NCBI RefSeq assembly: GCF_001898575.1 | Contig: NZ_MKUD01000022.1 | Location: forward strand, 115,041-179,040 | DNA from: Spirosoma sp. 48-14 | GTDB lineage: Bacteria > Bacteroidota > Bacteroidia > Cytophagales > Spirosomataceae | DNA length: 64,000 nucleotides | Direction of reading: 5' to 3' | Shown: piece after piece, positions 41,313 to 50,782 of the stretch | Numbering within the stretch: position 1 is the first letter of the stretch | How the letters are laid out: every line of letters starts with the position of its first letter | Program-made: the position numbers and the translations under genes | Notes under the pieces: model-generated | What the model was told of the DNA's origin: nothing | The model's input: the letters and a program-made list of their open reading frames with translations, nothing else | Databases searched by the model: none

Positions 41313-42122
41313 ATGATGACACGCCGGGAGCAATTTGATGAACAGGGGTATCTTATCGTTCGGAACATTTTTACACCCGATGAAGTAACCCAATTGCGGC
41401 AGGCAGCCTATACCTATCGAGACCAACAGCAGAAACTAGGCCTCGTTAAACAGGTAAAGCAGGCTGCTTCCGTAAAAGGTGATTTGTTGAGTAAGGAGAA
41501 GCTGGGCTGGGTAATTTATGATCCACGAATTGTAGCCATTGCTACCGAACTTCTGGGCGATACGCCCGTTTACTTCTCCGACAGTACCTATCAGATTGGC
41601 ACCGGAACCCGTGGTTTTCACCGTGATAATATTGATCGGTATCAGTTTGGACAGGGAACTGATTGGGATGGCCCGTATCCGCTCATCCGGTTTGGTATTT
41701 ATTTGCAGAATCACGATACCTACAGTGGCGGCATTCGCTTTAAGGCTGGTAGCCATAACGCAGCCGATGGGGCCGATGTATTTGCCGACACCCGCGCGGG
41801 GGATATTGTCGTCTGGAACATGCGGACTCTACATAGCGGAAATGCCCGGCGGATGAAAGTGCTTACTAATCTACCGCTGCACGTTGGGCTTGAAAATCGC
41901 CTGCCCGACTTTCTGTTTCGCGAGCAGCAAGGCGAACGGGTTTCTCTCTTCTTTAGCTATGGACTGGAAGGTAAACACCTCGACCGATATCTTGAACAAC
42001 ATATCCAAAAGCGGGCGGATATGCAGGAAAACGTCCGGCTGTCGACCTATTCGACAGACACTCTTCAAAAAGCCAGTGCGAATAACATTCGGGTACTTGA
42101 CGTAAAAAAACTGGTTGAGTAG
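41313..42122 (+). CDS. Phytanoyl-CoA dioxygenase (PhyH) family protein
   Basis: 269 residues of the Fe(II)/2-oxoglutarate-dependent PhyH family. MMTRREQFDEQGYLIVRNIFTPDEV is the typical N-terminus. The iron-binding HxD is in GTRGFHRDNIDRY (about residues 105-115), the distal His in NMRTLHSGNARRM (about 175), with an Arg nearby for 2-oxoglutarate. It probably hydroxylates a small molecule or lipid in the cytosol; the substrate is unknown. It is convergent with, and 10 bp from, the next gene. Confidence 0.9.
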   Translation: MMTRREQFDEQGYLIVRNIFTPDEVTQLRQAAYTYRDQQQKLGLVKQVKQAASVKGDLLSKEKLGWVIYDPRIVAIATELLGDTPVYFSDSTYQIGTGTRGFHRDNIDRYQFGQGTDWDGPYPLIRFGIYLQNHDTYSGGIRFKAGSHNAADGADVFADTRAGDIVVWNMRTLHSGNARRMKVLTNLPLHVGLENRLPDFLFREQQGERVSLFFSYGLEGKHLDRYLEQHIQKRADMQENVRLSTYSTDTLQKASANNIRVLDVKKLVE

Positions 42123-42132
42123 GCTTACGGTG

Positions 42133-43050
42133 CTATCGATCTCGTTCCTGCTTTAGTTCGTGCTGCTTGCCATATATGTACCGAAGTGACATACCAAATC
42201 CCCAGCCAGTGCCATTGGCCGTAGCAGATGCGTATTGAATAGAGGATTTGTTGACCGAATAAATCATATCGGATCGAAGGGCATCACCAAGCCCCCAAAA
42301 TTTTCGTAAATAACCCCCTAGTTCTAGCGAAGAGGATAAGCGCACGTTGTACTCGAAACCTGCCTCTGCAAGCCCGGTAATCTGGTTTGTACTGGTTATG
42401 TTGTCGAGCCGGAGGGTATCGATACGGTTGTTACGACCCCCATAAATATACCCGATTAGTTTGAAGTCGTCCAGTTGTTTCGTGCCATTAGGAATAAGCC
42501 AGGCGCCACCTGTAACCCAGAAACCTGTACCATTTTCGGCTTTTTTACCAGAGCCAATCCGGCGTTTTAGCCGCACCGGAATACCACTTCCACTATTCTG
42601 ATACGTAAACACCAGGGGCTGGCTTCCATTTGCAATGGTGATGTTCAGATGAATGGGAGCCCGCGCATAGCCTGTTTCGACTGCCCAGGCATTCCGATAT
42701 GTGTATCCTGCCAGTACGCTCCAGACACCTTTAAACTGAGTAGCACTGCTAACCAGTCGATTGAACGTGTTTGTTAGATTACTGGCATCGCTCCGAAAGC
42801 CACCTTCTATAGCCACAGACCAGGTTTGAATTTCACGAAGCTGATGAAGTAGTAAATAATCGGACTGTCGGCCACTTGCGGTTCGGCTGGTACTTGATCG
42901 GGGCAAAGTGGAACGTTGTTCCGGGTCGTCAGTGAGTACGTTCCGGCGGATAGGCGGTGGGGCCGTTTCACTGGTGTCAATCTCAATAATCTGAGCAAGT
43001 GCCCAGATGGGTTGACAAAACAGAAACAAGAAGAGTAAACAGTGTTTCAC
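42133..43050 (-). CDS. Predicted outer-membrane beta-barrel protein, unknown family
   Basis: 305 residues. A signal peptide (MKHCLLFLFLFCQPIWALAQ) is followed by a low-complexity linker rich in Pro, Arg and Ser (about 25-65). Then come alternating hydrophobic strands with Gly/aromatic content (AIEGGFRSDASN, WSVLAGYTYRNAWAVETGYARAPIHL, AEAGFEYNVRLSSSLELGGYLRKFWGLGD), ending GWGFGMSLRYIYGK before a short charged tail. This fits a small eight- to ten-strand outer-membrane barrel. No enzyme motif is seen. Confidence 0.7.
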   Translation of the reverse strand: MKHCLLFLFLFCQPIWALAQIIEIDTSETAPPPIRRNVLTDDPEQRSTLPRSSTSRTASGRQSDYLLLHQLREIQTWSVAIEGGFRSDASNLTNTFNRLVSSATQFKGVWSVLAGYTYRNAWAVETGYARAPIHLNITIANGSQPLVFTYQNSGSGIPVRLKRRIGSGKKAENGTGFWVTGGAWLIPNGTKQLDDFKLIGYIYGGRNNRIDTLRLDNITSTNQITGLAEAGFEYNVRLSSSLELGGYLRKFWGLGDALRSDMIYSVNKSSIQYASATANGTGWGFGMSLRYIYGKQHELKQERDR

Positions 43051-43281
43051 AATATAGGCTTGTTCTGGTAAGTAATGCTACTCACGGTTACGCAACTTTT
43101 CTGATAAGTGTTGCCAAATTTAATAAGTTATCGTATTCTGCTAACTCAGAACTTATTTGTTAGTCTACTAGGGCTGCCAGCCTTCATTTTTTCGTGAAAG
43201 GTCAGTGGAATTGCGTGCTTTGTCAGCGACCGATTTTGGTGTTCGTCGGACCTTTGTCATGTACTAAAGAGACACAAACCA

Positions 43282-43626
43282 ATGAAGACCTTACTGAAAT
43301 CAGAAGAGTTGATTCAATTCCTGGCCGCTATTTATTTATTTTCTCGACTAAATTTTGCCTGGTGGTGGTTTCCTGCCCTGATTTTGGTGCCAGACATCAG
43401 CATGATTGGTTATCTGGTTAATCCGGCTATTGGAGCTGTTCTATACAATATCGTGCACCACAAAGGTTTGGGGATTGCGATTGGGCTGGTAGGGCTGATG
43501 TTGGGTAATCAGCAGTTGATGCTGGCCGGGGTTATTTTGTTTGCCCATTCAAGCATGGACCGAACGATGGGTTACGGCCTGAAATACTTCGATAGTTTCA
43601 AACATACCAGTCTGGGAGATCTGTAA
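43282..43626 (+). CDS. DUF4260 family small membrane protein
   Basis: 114 residues with about four hydrophobic helices. FPALILVPDISMIGYLVNPAIGAVLYNIVHH and HSSMDRTMGYGLKYFDSFKHTSLG are characteristic of DUF4260. It is located in the inner membrane and of unknown function. It is convergent with the AraC regulator gene, with stops only 4 bp apart. The 231 bp upstream (43051-43281) hold no other gene. Confidence 0.88.
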   Translation: MKTLLKSEELIQFLAAIYLFSRLNFAWWWFPALILVPDISMIGYLVNPAIGAVLYNIVHHKGLGIAIGLVGLMLGNQQLMLAGVILFAHSSMDRTMGYGLKYFDSFKHTSLGDL

Positions 43627-43630
43627 CACG

Positions 43631-44641
43631 TTACGAGGCCATTCGGAAAGCTCCCGGCGTTTGGCCTGTCCATTTTTTGAACGACCGGAAAAAGACGCTG
43701 GGTTCAGCAAAACCGAGCAGGTAAGCAATATCGGTAGTACTGAGATTGGGTTCACGCAAGTGCCGAACCGCCAGTTCCTTCCGAGTTTCATCGAGTAATT
43801 GCTGGTAAGAGGTACCTGCCTCTTTCAGCCGTAGCTGCAAAGTCCGAATGCCCATGGCCAATCGGTCGGCTACGGTAGCCAGGGTAGGTTCTTCGCCTTT
43901 CATGATCGTGACAATTTCTGTTTTGACCCGGCTGCTGATGGTTGGTGTTTTTAGTTTGTCGAGTAAATCTTTGGCATGCTTCTCAAATAGCGCCGACAGA
44001 GTTGGGCTGGCATTTAAGATAGGAAGGTCGAGCAGAGAGGCATCGAGAATCATGACTGTTTCAGGGGCATCGAAGGAGAGTTTCGCGGGGGCAAATACCC
44101 GCTCATGCTCCCGAATATCGATGGGACGCGGATAGGCAAATTGAATTTCCTTTGCCGTTATAGTGATCCCTGTCAACGCCCGCATGGCCGCCAGATAGAC
44201 CGACAGTTCGGAATTGTAGGTATAATCCGGGTATCGAATATCGGTACTGGTGATTCGTAACGATAGAATATATTGATTGCCAGTTAGTTGCCCGGTGGTG
44301 GCAACTCCTTCGCAGGCAATATCCTGATAATGACAAAGTTTTTCCAGCGCCCGGCCTAATGTAGGGCTGTGCATCATCACATAGGCCAGTACACCAACGG
44401 CCACGGGATTAACTAGTTCGCCCAGTTTCAGCGGAATGGAGGGATCGCCTGTAACACGAACAATCTCCTGCCATAGGGTCTGTATCTGCCAGATAAATAC
44501 GCGTCCGTCGGGGTCACGGAGTTGCTCAGGTGTGATTCCAATCGTTTGAATGAGTGGCTCCGTATCAACCCCCTGTTGTCGAACAGCAAACAAAATCAGA
44601 TTGATGGATGCAACAGAAAGCGTGTCGTTAGTAGTGGTCAT
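43631..44641 (-). CDS. AraC-family transcriptional regulator with arabinose-binding-like N-terminus
   Basis: About 336 residues from the ATG at 44641 (MTTTNDTLSVASINLILFAVRQQG); the frame opens at 44713. The N-terminal domain (about 15-200) resembles the Arabinose_bd domain of OruR/ArgR-type AraC proteins. The C-terminal pair of helix-turn-helices (about 235-330) reads ATVADRLAMGIRTLQLRLKEAG then LSTTDIAYLLGFAEPSVFFRSFKKWTGQTPGAFR. The ligand is unknown. The convergent DUF4260 gene could be a target but this is not shown by the sequence. Confidence 0.92.
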   Translation of the reverse strand: MTTTNDTLSVASINLILFAVRQQGVDTEPLIQTIGITPEQLRDPDGRVFIWQIQTLWQEIVRVTGDPSIPLKLGELVNPVAVGVLAYVMMHSPTLGRALEKLCHYQDIACEGVATTGQLTGNQYILSLRITSTDIRYPDYTYNSELSVYLAAMRALTGITITAKEIQFAYPRPIDIREHERVFAPAKLSFDAPETVMILDASLLDLPILNASPTLSALFEKHAKDLLDKLKTPTISSRVKTEIVTIMKGEEPTLATVADRLAMGIRTLQLRLKEAGTSYQQLLDETRKELAVRHLREPNLSTTDIAYLLGFAEPSVFFRSFKKWTGQTPGAFRMAS

Positions 44642-44735
44642 GTAGCAGGAAATACGTTCGTCAGCAATAATCAATGATTGGCGATGCCGGGTCTCGTTGC
44701 GAATAAAAGCCATTTCCTTTGTAGGCTAGTAGGTA

Positions 44736-45497
44736 CTATGGTTTAGACGCAGCCAGTTCGGTACGCAAGTTCCTAAAATAGTCGGACGACCGTAACAGTC
44801 GGCTACCGTACCAGGAAAACAGTTCGCCATCAACCAGCACCACTCGAGCATTTGGACAGATGGCCTGTAGTTCAGCAATATGCTTTTCTGCAAATGGGTA
44901 CGGCTCAGAGGATAAGAAGATCAGGTCGGGTCTGGCTGTCTGAATATCATAGGCCGCTATTTCGGGGTAGCGTAGGCGATCCGAAAATGCATTGGAAAAA
45001 CCGGCTACTGCCAGCATGGAATGAATGAACGTCTGCTCGGCTGCCACCATATATGGATTTCGCCAGATCAGATAAGCAACCCGCTTGACCGACGGATCAG
45101 GAACTGGGCAAAGCCTATCAGCAATCTGTTGGGCTAGGTCGGTTGCTTCCTGCGTTTTACCAACCAAAGTACCTACCTCACGTATCATCGCCAGCGCATC
45201 CGATACCGTAACCACATCCGTTACATGAACCTGGTAGTGCTGTTGTAATTCTTCAATCTGCTCTCGGCTGTTTTCCTCTTTATTGGCAAGGATGAGGTCT
45301 GGATATAAGTCTCGAATTTTGTTGTTATTCAGGGTTTTAGTGCCACCGACAATCGTCTTGCTCGTAACTTTATTAGCTGGATGAATACAAAATTTAGTAA
45401 TGCCCACTATCGCGCTGTCCAGCCCAAGATCAAATAGTAGTTCGGTTTGCGAAGGTACCAGTGAGACAATTCGTTGCGGACTCATAACATATGACAT
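44736..45497 (-). CDS. BtuF/FhuD-like metal-chelate-binding protein without a signal peptide
   Basis: 253 residues with the helical-backbone periplasmic-binding fold: RIVSLVPSQTELLFDLGLDSAIVGITKFC, YPDLILANKEENSREQIEEL, then after the long linker helix RVAYLIWRNPYMVAAEQTFIHSML and RPDLIFLSSEPYPFAEKHIAEL. This is the cobalamin/siderophore-binding family. No signal peptide or lipobox is present, and no ABC permease or ATPase lies nearby. It may be a cytosolic, repurposed member. An ATG at 45485 is an alternative start. Confidence 0.85.
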   Translation of the reverse strand: MSYVMSPQRIVSLVPSQTELLFDLGLDSAIVGITKFCIHPANKVTSKTIVGGTKTLNNNKIRDLYPDLILANKEENSREQIEELQQHYQVHVTDVVTVSDALAMIREVGTLVGKTQEATDLAQQIADRLCPVPDPSVKRVAYLIWRNPYMVAAEQTFIHSMLAVAGFSNAFSDRLRYPEIAAYDIQTARPDLIFLSSEPYPFAEKHIAELQAICPNARVVLVDGELFSWYGSRLLRSSDYFRNLRTELAASKP

Positions 45498-45607
45498 TCG
45501 ACGGGTAAAATTACCGACTCAGCACTTAATAAACCCCTTTTAACGAGATTTGGACTGCTAGTTGAAAAAATTATGCAACGTTTACAATCAGAAACCCTCA
45601 TTGCACT

Positions 45608-46468
45608 ATGAAATCAGGTATTTTCACCCTATTACTTACCGGGCTGACCACGACCGCAGTGTTGGCACAGACCACTGCCCCTACATCGGGCAAGATTACA
45701 TACGAAGGAATGCGTCAGATCGATCGTTCGCAAATGCGGATGGTCATCAACGGCCAGGAGGTTCGTCCGGGAAGCCCTTCCGGGGCTCCTGATGCCCCGG
45801 AAGGGCTTCCCGAAACCATATCGTTTACGCAGAAACTGGTGTTTTCCGGTTCAATGGCTAAAGAGGAACGGGATCGACAGCAGGGACCAATGATGTTTCG
45901 TCGGCAAATGGGCGATGGCGCTCCCGATGGAAACGGTACTCCCGGTGGTGAACGGCCTAATCGTCCGCGTGGTGATATGCGAATGAACTTCCCATTTGAG
46001 CAACAGACATACCTGGACCTGACGAATAAACAGCGGATCGATGTGCTGACTGTAAAAAAAGATTCGGTCACGACCACCTACCGAACTGACCGCCCTATGC
46101 CAGCTGCAACTGATTGGCAAACCAGTGAAAAAACGAAGAAAATTGCGGGGTATGTCTGCCATAAAGCCACGGCTACGCATCGAAAAATGCCGTATACAAT
46201 CTGGTATACAACGGATTTACCATTTACGTATTCGCCCGTATCCGACCTTACACCTCCTCAGGGCGTGGTATTATTGATCGAGTCCGATACGGAATCGTAT
46301 AAGGCAACTGGCGTATCGACGGAAAGCGTTGCCGAAGCATCTGTTCAGCCGCCTAAAGAGGCAAAAGTGGTTTCTGCCGAAGAAATGGAACAGATTCGCC
46401 GGAAAGGCATGGCCGATTTCCGCCAACGAATGATGCAGAACATGCCGTTTCAGCGGAGTAACAACTAG
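45608..46468 (+). CDS. GLPGLI family protein
   Basis: 286 residues with signal peptide MKSGIFTLLLTGLTTTAVLAQ. The family core is visible: GKITYEGMRQID, YLDLTNKQRIDVL, KKIAGYVCHKATATHRKMPYTIWYTTDLPFTYSP and a PPQGVVLLIES segment at the position that gives GLPGLI proteins their name. It is secreted or periplasmic, function unknown; family members are regularly encoded before outer-membrane barrels of the type that follows at 46534. A perfect 19-bp palindrome is embedded near codons 54-68, adding a Pro/Gly-rich insert. Confidence 0.88.
   Translation: MKSGIFTLLLTGLTTTAVLAQTTAPTSGKITYEGMRQIDRSQMRMVINGQEVRPGSPSGAPDAPEGLPETISFTQKLVFSGSMAKEERDRQQGPMMFRRQMGDGAPDGNGTPGGERPNRPRGDMRMNFPFEQQTYLDLTNKQRIDVLTVKKDSVTTTYRTDRPMPAATDWQTSEKTKKIAGYVCHKATATHRKMPYTIWYTTDLPFTYSPVSDLTPPQGVVLLIESDTESYKATGVSTESVAEASVQPPKEAKVVSAEEMEQIRRKGMADFRQRMMQNMPFQRSNN
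45768..45812. repeat. Perfect 19-bp palindrome inside the GLPGLI gene
   Basis: CGGGAAGCCCTTCCGGGGC (45768-45786), a 7-nt loop, then its exact complement (45794-45812). It is in frame and encodes PGSPSGAPDAPEGLPE. A stem this long and GC-rich in a coding region could slow RNA polymerase or ribosomes. It resembles protein-coding palindromic elements known from Rickettsia in behaviour, not in sequence. Confidence 0.85.
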
Positions 46469-46533
46469 TTATAGAATGAATAATGGACAATGAACAATGT
46501 ATAATGGACTGTATTTGTGGTCTCAACTGTAAA

Positions 46534-49500
46534 ATGAACACTTCTCAAGTACCTCTGAAGCGATTTCTATTTGCTACCGTATTCATTTTTCTTTGTACAT
46601 TATTCATTACCTCGGCCTTTGCCCAGTCGACGGGGACCATCAGCGGGGTTGTTGTCGATTCTGTCACTCGCAAGCCGTTAATGGAAGCCTCCATATCGCT
46701 GATGCAGGCCAAAGATTCGTCGCTGGTATCGTTTGGGATTACCGATGGCGATGGCAAGTTTGTGTTTTCGAAAATAGCCGAAGGCCAATATCGTGTGCTG
46801 GTCACGTACGTAGGCTATCGGAGTCGCGTCAAACGGGTGGCCATCACGCCCAATGACCATACCGTTGATGCAGGAACGATTGACATTGTCGCGCAGTCGC
46901 AAACCCTGATGGAAGTATCCGTACAGGGTGAGAAAGCGCCCATTGCAGTGAAGGGCGATACCCTGGAATTCAATGCCGGTTCGTTTAAAACCCGCCCCAA
47001 TGCGCAAGTGGAAGAATTGCTCAAGAAACTTCCTGGCGTTGAAGTCGACCGCGATGGAGCCATCAAGGCACAGGGGCAAACAGTAACCAAAGTGTTGGTC
47101 GACGGAAAGCCTTTTTTCGGAAATGATCCCAAAATGGCTACCCGGAACTTGCCTGCCGATATTATCGATAAAGTACAATTGTTTGACCAGTCATCCGAGC
47201 AATCGGCATTTTCGGGTGTGGACGATGGCGACCGCGAAAAAACCATCAACATCACAACCAAACGTGATAAACGCAAGGGCACTTTTGGTCAACAGTCGCT
47301 TGCGGCTGGGCCCAAACCCGGCGATGATGCCCGTTATTCCGCTCGTCTGAGCCTGAACCAGTTTAATAATGGCCGACAGATTTCGATGCTGGGGATGGCC
47401 AACAACATTAACCAGCAGGGCTTTACCGCACAGGATTTAGGGTTGGGCAATAGCTTCGGTGGCGCTGGGCAGGGCCAGGGCGGTGGCGGAGGTAGCAACG
47501 TGGTGCGGGGTGGAGCCGGGGGCGGCAGCTTTGGTGGTGGTGGTCAGGTTGGTAGCAGTGCCATTACGTCGTCGTGGGCGGGGGGAATCAACTACCGCGA
47601 TGGCTGGGGCAAGAAAATAGATGTTGTGAGCAGCTATAACATCAGCAATACCAACACTATTACCGATCAGAGTAGCCACCGGGTCAATGTAATTCCCAGT
47701 ACAGGCAGCACGACGCCCACGCGGTCGGATGCCGGGTTTATCCGCGATCAGACCAACGGTTCGGATAATACGAACACCAATAATCGATTCAATCTTCGGT
47801 TCGACTATCGGCTCGATACGCTGACGACGATCCGGGTGATTCCGAGTTTATCGTGGCTGAATTCGTCCTACAGCAACCATAGTGAAGCCAATACAAAGAC
47901 GAGTGAGGGCGTGATGGCCAATACTAGCCAAACGAATTACAACTCGACGGGGGATGGGTTTACGGGAAGCAATCAGTTATTGTTCATGCGGAAGTTCCGT
48001 AAAAAAGGACGGACATTTTCGGTGAACTGGACCATTTCGTCTAATAACCAGGATAACGAGGGATTCAACAAGTCGCTGAATCAGTACAATGGTGCGTTCA
48101 ACGGCGCTTCGACAAGTCTAACTACGGGCATTGTCACAAGAGATACAGTAACGGGTATTACAACCCAAAGGATTGATCAGCGGAACAACCAGCAGACTCG
48201 GTCTATGACCAATACGATCAATGTGAGCTATACCGAGCCGCTCTCACTTCGACAAACGCTGGAGTTTCACTACAACCTGTCCGACAACCACAACACCTCG
48301 AACCGGGCTGTTAACGATTTTAATGGAACCACAAACCAGTATGACCTGCCGAATACATTACTGAGTAATAATTTCATAAACGACTACGTAACCAACCGGG
48401 GCGGGTTGACCTGGCAAACTAAACGCCTGAAATATACCTATGCCCTTGGGGTCGATGCACAACAGGCAAGCCTGAATTCTGATAACCTCAGCAACCGGGA
48501 TCGAAGTGTAAATAAGTCGTTTTCGAATATTCTGCCCAATGCGTTGTTTACCTACAACTTCGGGAAACAGCGCACGTTACGGTTCAACTACCGTACCCGT
48601 ATGAATGCCCCTTCGGTAAGCCAGTTACAGGAGGTACCCATCAACACAAATCCATTGAATATTCAACTGGGTAATTCAGGCCTTCAACCCGAATACAGCC
48701 ATAACCTTACGCTGAATTTCAATCGTTTCGACGCGGCAACGTTCCGGAATCTATTTGTATTCATCAGTGGGAGCCGAACGGATAACAAGATTGTTAATTC
48801 AACGACGTTCGCGCCAAATGGAGCTCAGACAACCCGGCCGGTCAATACCAATGGGTACTACACGGTCAATGGCTCATTGGTGTGGGGACAGCCGGTTAAA
48901 TTTGGTACGCAGAAAACAAACCTGAACCTTAATACTAACCTGACCTACAACAAGGGGCTAAGTTTTGTGAACAACCAGCCCAACGAGGCTAAAAATTTCC
49001 TGATTGGACAGGGTGTACGGCTGAGTTCAAACTTCTCGGAAAAACTGGATTTGAATATTGCGGGCAACGTCAACCTGCAATCGGCCAAGTATTCGTTACA
49101 GCCCCAGCAGAATACAACCTTCCTGAACCAGACGGCCACGCTGGATATTTTCTATCAACTGCCACTTCGGTTCACTTTTTCTACAGATGTGTATTACAAC
49201 CATTACGGAGGAAGTTCGGCCAGCTACAACCAGTCGTATACGCTCTGGAACGCTACACTATCGCGGCAGTTGTTCAAGCAGAATCAGGGCGAAATACGGT
49301 TTCAGGCATTCGACCTGCTAAATCAGAATCAGAGCATCGTTCGAAACGTAACCGATACCTATACCGAAGAAGTGCGGAGCCGTGTCCTGAATCGCTATTT
49401 CATGATCAGCTTCGTCTACAACATACGCCGATTCAATTCAGGGACAACGCCCCCCAATGACCCCTTCCAGCAACGCACCCGTGGGCAGGGCAATTTCCAG

Positions 49501-49545
49501 CGCGGCCAGGGGAATGGTGGCGGTGGTTTCCGACGTAATGAGTAA
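46534..49545 (+). CDS. TonB-receptor-like outer-membrane beta-barrel protein
   Basis: 1003 residues from the ATG at 46534 (MNTSQVPLKRFLFATVFIFLCTLFITSAFAQ is a good signal peptide); the frame opens at 46483 in AATGGACAATG-type filler. A CarboxypepD_reg-like domain (about 33-115, TISGVVVDSVTRKPLMEA) leads to a plug-like region (GDTLEFNAGSFKTRPNAQVEELLKKLPGVEVDRDG) and a barrel of the OMP_b-brl_3 type. A Gly-rich stretch (about 315-345) and a Gly/Arg/Gln-rich C-terminus are unusual. It pairs with the GLPGLI gene 65 bp upstream, a recurring arrangement whose role is unknown. Confidence 0.92.
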   Translation: MNTSQVPLKRFLFATVFIFLCTLFITSAFAQSTGTISGVVVDSVTRKPLMEASISLMQAKDSSLVSFGITDGDGKFVFSKIAEGQYRVLVTYVGYRSRVKRVAITPNDHTVDAGTIDIVAQSQTLMEVSVQGEKAPIAVKGDTLEFNAGSFKTRPNAQVEELLKKLPGVEVDRDGAIKAQGQTVTKVLVDGKPFFGNDPKMATRNLPADIIDKVQLFDQSSEQSAFSGVDDGDREKTINITTKRDKRKGTFGQQSLAAGPKPGDDARYSARLSLNQFNNGRQISMLGMANNINQQGFTAQDLGLGNSFGGAGQGQGGGGGSNVVRGGAGGGSFGGGGQVGSSAITSSWAGGINYRDGWGKKIDVVSSYNISNTNTITDQSSHRVNVIPSTGSTTPTRSDAGFIRDQTNGSDNTNTNNRFNLRFDYRLDTLTTIRVIPSLSWLNSSYSNHSEANTKTSEGVMANTSQTNYNSTGDGFTGSNQLLFMRKFRKKGRTFSVNWTISSNNQDNEGFNKSLNQYNGAFNGASTSLTTGIVTRDTVTGITTQRIDQRNNQQTRSMTNTINVSYTEPLSLRQTLEFHYNLSDNHNTSNRAVNDFNGTTNQYDLPNTLLSNNFINDYVTNRGGLTWQTKRLKYTYALGVDAQQASLNSDNLSNRDRSVNKSFSNILPNALFTYNFGKQRTLRFNYRTRMNAPSVSQLQEVPINTNPLNIQLGNSGLQPEYSHNLTLNFNRFDAATFRNLFVFISGSRTDNKIVNSTTFAPNGAQTTRPVNTNGYYTVNGSLVWGQPVKFGTQKTNLNLNTNLTYNKGLSFVNNQPNEAKNFLIGQGVRLSSNFSEKLDLNIAGNVNLQSAKYSLQPQQNTTFLNQTATLDIFYQLPLRFTFSTDVYYNHYGGSSASYNQSYTLWNATLSRQLFKQNQGEIRFQAFDLLNQNQSIVRNVTDTYTEEVRSRVLNRYFMISFVYNIRRFNSGTTPPNDPFQQRTRGQGNFQRGQGNGGGGFRRNE

Positions 49546-49565
49546 GAGAGTAAGTTTTGTTAAAA

Positions 49566-49608
49566 CCCGATGAGTAACATAGACTTATGTTGCTCATCGG
49601 GTTTTTTT
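49566..49608 (+). terminator. Intrinsic terminator of the GLPGLI/barrel operon
   Basis: CCCGATGAG-TAACATA ... TATGTTG-CTCATCGGG followed by seven T. A stem of about 16 bp with a T run on the plus strand, 20 bp after the stop of the barrel gene. Confidence 0.92.
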
Positions 49609-49618
49609 ATGTGGCTAT

Positions 49619-50689
49619 CTATTTGATATACCGAAAATCCTCGTCGCCTTTCAGGGCCAGTAAGGTCTCGTACATCAGTTTGATCACGTTCTGCACATCA
49701 TCCATATGCACGGTTTCGACGGTAGTATGCATGTATTTGAGAGGCAGTGAAATCAGCGCCGATGCGATCCCTTCAGTTGCGTAGGCAAAGGCATCGGTAT
49801 CGGTTCCGGTAGAACGACTAACGGCCTGACGCTGGAAAGCGATCTCACTCCGTTCAGCCACGTCGATCATAAAATCGAGGACGTTATTCTGAACCGCTGG
49901 ACCGTAGCATAGTACTGGACCGGCTCCACATTTGAGGTCGCCCTGTTCTTTTTTGTCATATTTAGGCGATTGCGTGTCGTGCGTAACGTCGGTACAAATG
50001 GCGAGGTCGGGTCGTAGTCGACGGGCAATCATTTCGGCACCGCGCAAACCAATTTCTTCCTGCACAGCATTGACCACATACAGTGTGAACGGCAGGGTAA
50101 CATTATTTTCTTTCAGCAAGCGGGCCACTTCAGCAATCATGAAACCGCCCATTCGGTTGTCGAGCGCCCGGCCCACATAATACCGATTGTTCATCTCCGT
50201 CAGTCCATCGACAAACGTGCAGACCGTACCCACATGAATACCCATGTCGAGTACTTCCTGTTTGGAATTTGCCCCCACATCAATAAACAGGTCGGTTACT
50301 TTGGGAGCGGTATCTTTAGCCAGATCGCGAACGTGGATAGCAGGCCAGCCAAATACACCCTCAACGACCCCCTTTTTTGTATGCAGATTGACCCGCATCG
50401 AAGGGGCGATCAGGGCATCGGAACCACCATTCCGACGGACGAAAATGTAGCCGTCATCGGAAATGTAATTGACGAACCACGAAATTTCATCCGAGTGGGC
50501 TTCAATCACCACTTTATACTCTTTGCCGGGTCCGATTACCCCAACGGCCGTACCGTATGTATCAACGATATACTCGTCGGTATAGGGTTTGATGTAATCC
50601 AGCCAAATCTGCTGCCCCGACGATTCGAAGCCGGTGGGCGAGGCATTGTTGAGATACTTGTACAGGAATTCTTTACTGTGTTCGTTCAT
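49619..50689 (-). CDS. M42 family metallopeptidase (deblocking/glutamyl aminopeptidase type)
   Basis: 356 residues. The di-metal site of the M42 tetrahedral aminopeptidases is complete: VIEAHSDEISWFV (His/Asp), RALDNRMGG (bridging Asp), VQEEIGLRGAEM (catalytic Glu pair), CTDVTHDT (Asp) and MHTTVETVHMDDV (His). It is a cytosolic enzyme trimming N-terminal residues from peptides. It lies downstream of the XRE regulator on the same strand, with a 93-bp gap, possibly co-transcribed. Confidence 0.94.
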   Translation of the reverse strand: MNEHSKEFLYKYLNNASPTGFESSGQQIWLDYIKPYTDEYIVDTYGTAVGVIGPGKEYKVVIEAHSDEISWFVNYISDDGYIFVRRNGGSDALIAPSMRVNLHTKKGVVEGVFGWPAIHVRDLAKDTAPKVTDLFIDVGANSKQEVLDMGIHVGTVCTFVDGLTEMNNRYYVGRALDNRMGGFMIAEVARLLKENNVTLPFTLYVVNAVQEEIGLRGAEMIARRLRPDLAICTDVTHDTQSPKYDKKEQGDLKCGAGPVLCYGPAVQNNVLDFMIDVAERSEIAFQRQAVSRSTGTDTDAFAYATEGIASALISLPLKYMHTTVETVHMDDVQNVIKLMYETLLALKGDEDFRYIK

Positions 50690-50782
50690 GTAAGCAAACG
50701 TATAGGAGTACTTGTAATATGCGAATAACGCTGATTTTGTCGAGCTAAACAGCTTAAATTGCAGAAACTCGTTGATGAACGA

